DNA from: Nocardioides sp. URHA0020
GTDB lineage: Bacteria > Actinomycetota > Actinomycetes > Propionibacteriales > Nocardioidaceae
Assembly: GCF_000620705.1 (NCBI RefSeq)
Contig: NZ_KK211166.1
Span: 124,001-188,000, forward strand
Reading direction: 5' to 3'
Length of the DNA: 64,000 nucleotides
Numbering within the stretch: the first letter of the stretch is position 1; every line of letters begins with the position of its first letter. The notes below the pieces were generated by a model, which had not been told where the DNA came from, made no database searches, and worked only from the letters and a program-made list of their open reading frames with translations. Positions 60,727-64,000 of the stretch are shown piece by piece. The position numbers and the translations under genes were made by a program.

Positions 60727-61686
60727 GTGAGCGCGACACCGACGACTGCCTGGGGCTTCGGCCTGGCCACCATCGACTCCGACGGCAATGTCCTCGACGT
60801 GTGGTTCCCGTCGCCGGCGCTGGGCGAGCAGCCGGAGGGTACGACGGCGCCGGCCGAGCTCGGTCCGCTCGCGGGTGCCGACACCGACCGTGGGGTGCAC
60901 ACCGAGGTCCGCCTGGTCGAGGTCGCCGACCTCCAGGCCGCGCCGACCTCGACCGAGGACGTCTGGCTGCGCCTGCACCTGCTGTCGAGCCGGCTGGTGG
61001 TCCCGCACTCGATCAGCCTCGACGGCATCTTCGGGCTCCTCACCAACGTCGTGTGGACCAGCGCCGGCGCGTGCGCGGTCCAGGGCTTCGAGGCCACCCG
61101 GCTCCGGCTGCGCGCCGGCGGGCGGCACATCACGGTCTTCGGCGTCGACAAGTTCCCCCGCATGGTCGACTACGTGCTGCCCACCGGGGTCCGCGTCGCC
61201 GACGCCGACCGGGTCCGGCTCGGGGCACACCTGGCCGAGGGCACCACGGTGATGCACGAGGGCTTCGTCAACTACAACGCGGGCACGCTGGGCGCGAGCA
61301 TGGTCGAGGGAAGGATCTCGGCCGGCGTCGTGGTCGGCGACGGCTCCGACATCGGCGGCGGCTCCTCGATCATGGGCACCCTCTCCGGCGGCGGCAAGCA
61401 GGTCGTCTCGATCGGCGAGCGCTGCCTGCTGGGCGCCAACGCCGGCATCGGCATCTCGCTCGGCGACGACTGCGTCGTCGAGGCCGGGTGCTACGTCACC
61501 GCCGGCACCAAGGTCACCGTCGCGGACCCGGACCTGGCGCACAGCCGCACCAAGGTCATCAAGGCCGTGGAGCTCTCCGGCGCGAGCAACGTGCTCTTCC
61601 GACGCAACTCGGTCTCGGGCGCGATCGAGGCGGTGCCGTGGAAGAGCACCGGCATCGAGCTCAACGCCGACCTGCACGCCAACTGA
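60727..61686 (+). CDS. dapD: 2,3,4,5-tetrahydropyridine-2,6-dicarboxylate N-succinyltransferase
   Basis: 319 residues from GTG 60727, the actinobacterial DapD length. N-terminal domain, then a left-handed beta-helix of hexapeptide repeats ([60 protein letters not shown]). C-terminal [20 protein letters not shown]. Transfers succinyl from CoA to tetrahydrodipicolinate, the first succinylase-branch step. Next enzyme DapC is encoded 1.3 kb away, convergent. Confidence 0.95.
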   Translation: MSATPTTAWGFGLATIDSDGNVLDVWFPSPALGEQPEGTTAPAELGPLAGADTDRGVHTEVRLVEVADLQAAPTSTEDVWLRLHLLSSRLVVPHSISLDGIFGLLTNVVWTSAGACAVQGFEATRLRLRAGGRHITVFGVDKFPRMVDYVLPTGVRVADADRVRLGAHLAEGTTVMHEGFVNYNAGTLGASMVEGRISAGVVVGDGSDIGGGSSIMGTLSGGGKQVVSIGERCLLGANAGIGISLGDDCVVEAGCYVTAGTKVTVADPDLAHSRTKVIKAVELSGASNVLFRRNSVSGAIEAVPWKSTGIELNADLHAN

Positions 61687-61726
61687 GGATCGCGGTGGCC
61701 TTGGGTCGCGTCCGCACACTGTCTCC

Positions 61727-62689
61727 ATGAAGCTCCGCACGGGCGTGGCCCTGGTCGGCCTCGCCAGTGTGGGCGTCGCCGCCGCTGTCGGCTACGGCCT
61801 GCTGCGCCAGGTCGCGCCGATCCTGCGACCCGACGGGTGCACCGCGACCGTCGACGGGCGCACCGTCTCGCTCGACGTGGAGCAGGCCGAGAACGCCGCG
61901 CTGATCACCGCCGTGGCGATCAACCGGGGCATGCCCGCCCGCGCGGCCACGATCGCCCTCGCGACGGCGTACCAGGAGTCCAAGCTCTACAACCTGGAGT
62001 CCGGCGACCGCGACTCGCTCGGTCTCTTCCAGCAGCGCCCGTCGCAGGGCTGGGGCTCCGAGGACGACATCCTCGACCCGTACTACGCGACGAACGCCTT
62101 CTACGACGCGCTCGCGAGGCTCGACGGCTACGAGGGCATGCGGGTCACGGTGGCCGCCCAGCGCGTGCAGCGCTCCGGCTTCCCCGAGGCGTACGCCGAC
62201 CACGAGGCGGATGCCCGCGTGCTGGCGTCCGCGCTGTCCGGCAACTCGCCGCACGCCTTCAGCTGTCGCCTCGGCGGCACCCCCGACGCGGCGACGACCA
62301 GGCTGAAGAGGTCCGGGCTGACCCCGCGCGCCGACGTCGTGCGCCGCGAGGTCGACAGCGTCTTCGGCGACCCGCCCCTCGGCGGGTTCGCGCCCGGGGG
62401 CGTCCGCAGCGGCCACATGCGGGGATCGGCCCACTACGACGGCCGCGCGGTGGACATCTTCGTGCGACCGATCAGCCGGGCCAACAAGATCCGGGGGTGG
62501 GCGATCGCGCACTACCTGGTCGCCCAGGCCGACCGGCTGGACATCAAGACCGTGATCTTCGACGACCGGATCTGGACCGCGGGCCGCAAGTCGGGGCGCG
62601 GCTGGCGCGACTACGACCCGCCCGAGAGCTCCGGTGACCGCGCGATCCTCGAGCACCGCGACCACGTGCACGTCGACGTGTACTCCTGA
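61727..62689 (+). CDS. Secreted protein with lysozyme-like and M15-peptidase-like domains
   Basis: 320 residues. N-terminal helix (5-25) is a signal or anchor. Residues 55-180 resemble a lysozyme/transglycosylase fold (AINRGMPARAATIALATAYQ with catalytic-type Glu in YQESKL, then DSLGLFQQRP). Residues 195-320 carry SAHYDGRAVDIF and HRDHVHVDV, the zinc-binding pattern of M15 LD-/DD-peptidases. Combination suggests a bifunctional peptidoglycan hydrolase. Some databases label relatives as heavy metal transporters; nothing here supports that name. Confidence 0.6.
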   Translation: MKLRTGVALVGLASVGVAAAVGYGLLRQVAPILRPDGCTATVDGRTVSLDVEQAENAALITAVAINRGMPARAATIALATAYQESKLYNLESGDRDSLGLFQQRPSQGWGSEDDILDPYYATNAFYDALARLDGYEGMRVTVAAQRVQRSGFPEAYADHEADARVLASALSGNSPHAFSCRLGGTPDAATTRLKRSGLTPRADVVRREVDSVFGDPPLGGFAPGGVRSGHMRGSAHYDGRAVDIFVRPISRANKIRGWAIAHYLVAQADRLDIKTVIFDDRIWTAGRKSGRGWRDYDPPESSGDRAILEHRDHVHVDVYS

Positions 62690-62827
62690 CGACTGTGGAG
62701 AACGGCTGCGCCGACGCGATGCGCGGCGCATGCTGGGAGGGAGCGGCCGGAACGACCTCCGGAACCACTCAGGCCCCACCGACGTCCTGCCGATGGAGAC
62801 GTTGACCACGCGCCCCCTGGAGACGAG

Positions 62828-63010
62828 ATGTGCACTCACTCACCCACCTGCCCCGACCTCGCGTCCGCTGACTGCTGCACGGCCCAGGTGGTCGCCGACC
62901 ACAACGGCGACCAGGGCTGGTGCCGGCTGTGCAACGGCGTCATCCTCTTCGACGACGGCCACTACCTGACGCCGGACGGGCACGACGCCCCGATCACGCT
63001 GGCGAGCTAG
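62828..63010 (+). CDS. DUF5999 family small Cys-rich protein
   Basis: 60 residues from ATG 62828 (GGAG upstream). Cysteines at MCTHSPTC, DCC and WCRLCNG, His residues and the conserved GWCRLCNGVILFDDGHYL. A likely zinc-binding actinobacterial small protein of unknown role. Overlaps the dapC stop by four bases on the opposite strand. Confidence 0.85.
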   Translation: MCTHSPTCPDLASADCCTAQVVADHNGDQGWCRLCNGVILFDDGHYLTPDGHDAPITLAS

Positions 63011-64000
63011 CCGACGAGACGGGCCACCGCAGCGTCGACGCGCTCGTCGGTGGCCGTGAACGCCACCCGCACGTGCCGCGAGCCCGCGGCGCCGTAGAAC
63101 GCCCCCGGCGCGACCAGGATGCCGCGATCGGCCAGCCAGGACACGGTCTCCCAGCAGTCGTCACCGCCGGCCTCCGAAGCACGCCGGGACCACAGGTAGA
63201 GCGACGCCTCGGAGTGCTCGATCGTGAAGCCGGCCGTCTCGAGCGCCTCGCGGAGCCGGGCCCGCCGGGCGGCGTACCGCGCGTGCTGCTCGACGACGTG
63301 CTCGTCGTCGTCGAGCGCCGCCGCCATCGCGACCTGCTGCGGCCCGGGCATGATCAGCCCGAGGTTCTTGCGCACGGCGAGCAGCTCGCCGACCAGCGCC
63401 GGGTCGCCGGCGACGAAGGCGCAGCGGTAGCCGGCGAGGTTGGAGCGCTTCGAGAGCGAGTGGACGGCGAGGATGCCCTCGTGCGAGCCGCCGCTGATGT
63501 CGGGGTGCAGCACCGACATCGGCGTCGCCTCCCAGGCGCACTCCAGGTAGCACTCGTCGGAGACCAGGACGGTGCCGCGCTCGCGGCACCAGTCGACGAC
63601 CTTCTTGAGGTGCTCGGGGGGCAGCACCCGGCCGGTCGGGTTGGACGGTGAGTTGATCCAGAGCAGCGCGGGCGTCTCGGGACCGAGCGCCGTCAGCGAG
63701 TCGGTGGCGACGCCGCGGGCGCCGGCCAGCGCCGCGCCGACCTCGTACGTCGGGTAGGCGAGCTCGGGCCACGCGACCAGGTCGCCCGGGCCGATGCCGA
63801 GCTGGCTGGGCAGGGCCGCGACCAGCTCCTTGGAGCCGATGAGCGGGAGCACGCCGTCGAGGCCGAGGCCGGTGACGCCGTGGCGCCGGGCCAGCCAGTC
63901 GACACAGGCCTGCCGCGTGGCAGCGGTGCCGATCGTCAGCGGGTACCCCGGCGAGTCGGCCGCGGCGCGCAGCGCGTCCTGCACGACGGCGGGCGTCGGG
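63007..64000 (-). CDS. dapC: Succinyldiaminopimelate transaminase (partial)
   Basis: About 330 codons visible, running off the right edge without a start. Class I/II PLP aminotransferase: N-terminal TPAVVQDALRAAADSPGYP, INSPSNPTGRVLPPEHL, and the PLP-lysine region VHSLSKRSNLAGYRCAF. C-terminal HVRVAFTATDERVDAAVARL. Converts N-succinyl-2-amino-6-ketopimelate to N-succinyl-LL-DAP with glutamate. A ferredoxin gene usually precedes dapC in actinobacteria and would lie beyond the edge. Confidence 0.93.
   Translation of the reverse strand, partial: PTPAVVQDALRAAADSPGYPLTIGTAATRQACVDWLARRHGVTGLGLDGVLPLIGSKELVAALPSQLGIGPGDLVAWPELAYPTYEVGAALAGARGVATDSLTALGPETPALLWINSPSNPTGRVLPPEHLKKVVDWCRERGTVLVSDECYLECAWEATPMSVLHPDISGGSHEGILAVHSLSKRSNLAGYRCAFVAGDPALVGELLAVRKNLGLIMPGPQQVAMAAALDDDEHVVEQHARYAARRARLREALETAGFTIEHSEASLYLWSRRASEAGGDDCWETVSWLADRGILVAPGAFYGAAGSRHVRVAFTATDERVDAAVARLVG

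Overview
The window is high-GC DNA (about 70%) from an actinobacterium, most likely Nocardioides or a close relative in the Propionibacteriales. The evidence is actinobacteria-specific small families (DUF3117, DUF4193, DUF5999), 13E12-type HNH and Tad pilus genes, an NAD-dependent 180-kDa-type glutamate dehydrogenase, the succinylase DAP pathway, a translational T-box on ileS, a c-di-AMP riboswitch on an NlpC/P60 gene, and many starts that look leaderless. This is inferred from gene content, not from a marker gene. Both edges cut genes: a secreted protein on the left and dapC on the right. No tRNA, rRNA, CRISPR array, prophage or insertion sequence was seen.

Layout. 0-8 kb: a secreted protein, a CAP protein, a compact Tad/Flp pilus operon (tadA-tadB-tadC-flp-three TadE/G-like genes), then a two-gene WXG100/PPE-like operon. 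8-19 kb: a lipoprotein, a riboswitch-controlled NlpC/P60 hydrolase, then a probable operon running response regulator, histidine kinase, HAD phosphatase, large FtsX permease and two ABC ATPases. Upstream of it lie a SipW-type signal peptidase and a TasA-like secreted protein, separated by an unusual array of hairpins with C-run (or G-run) loops. 18-25 kb: a non-homologous end-joining (NHEJ) locus with stand-alone LigD polymerase, L,D-transpeptidase and ATP-dependent ligase on one strand. Divergent from it are a monooxygenase, a BASS transporter, an epimerase and Ku. 24.7-43 kb: two VOC proteins, MatC and TauE transporters, NAD-glutamate dehydrogenase, tryptophan 2,3-dioxygenase, P5C dehydrogenase, a WS/DGAT acyltransferase, membrane proteins, and a second pilus locus (TadZ-like and CpaB-like).

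43-64 kb: DUF4193, a 13E12 HNH gene under a perfect LexA box, a block of 116-bp tandem repeats, then htrA-rseA-sigE with a divergent O-methyltransferase (the order known around mycobacterial sigE). These are followed by pepA, DUF3117, PaaX with an enoyl-CoA hydratase, an M14 peptidase, a DivIVA-like gene, a LOG gene, dapE, an F420 oxidoreductase under a KstR-like box, ileS with its T-box, dapD, a lytic-enzyme-like secreted protein, DUF5999 and dapC.

How they work together. dapC, dapD and dapE supply diaminopimelate for the wall. The NlpC/P60, CAP, L,D-transpeptidase and lysozyme/M15-like proteins act on the envelope, and SigE-RseA-HtrA monitors envelope stress. TDO, P5C dehydrogenase and glutamate dehydrogenase feed amino-acid carbon to the TCA cycle. 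Most operons show 1- or 4-base stop/start overlaps, implying translational coupling.
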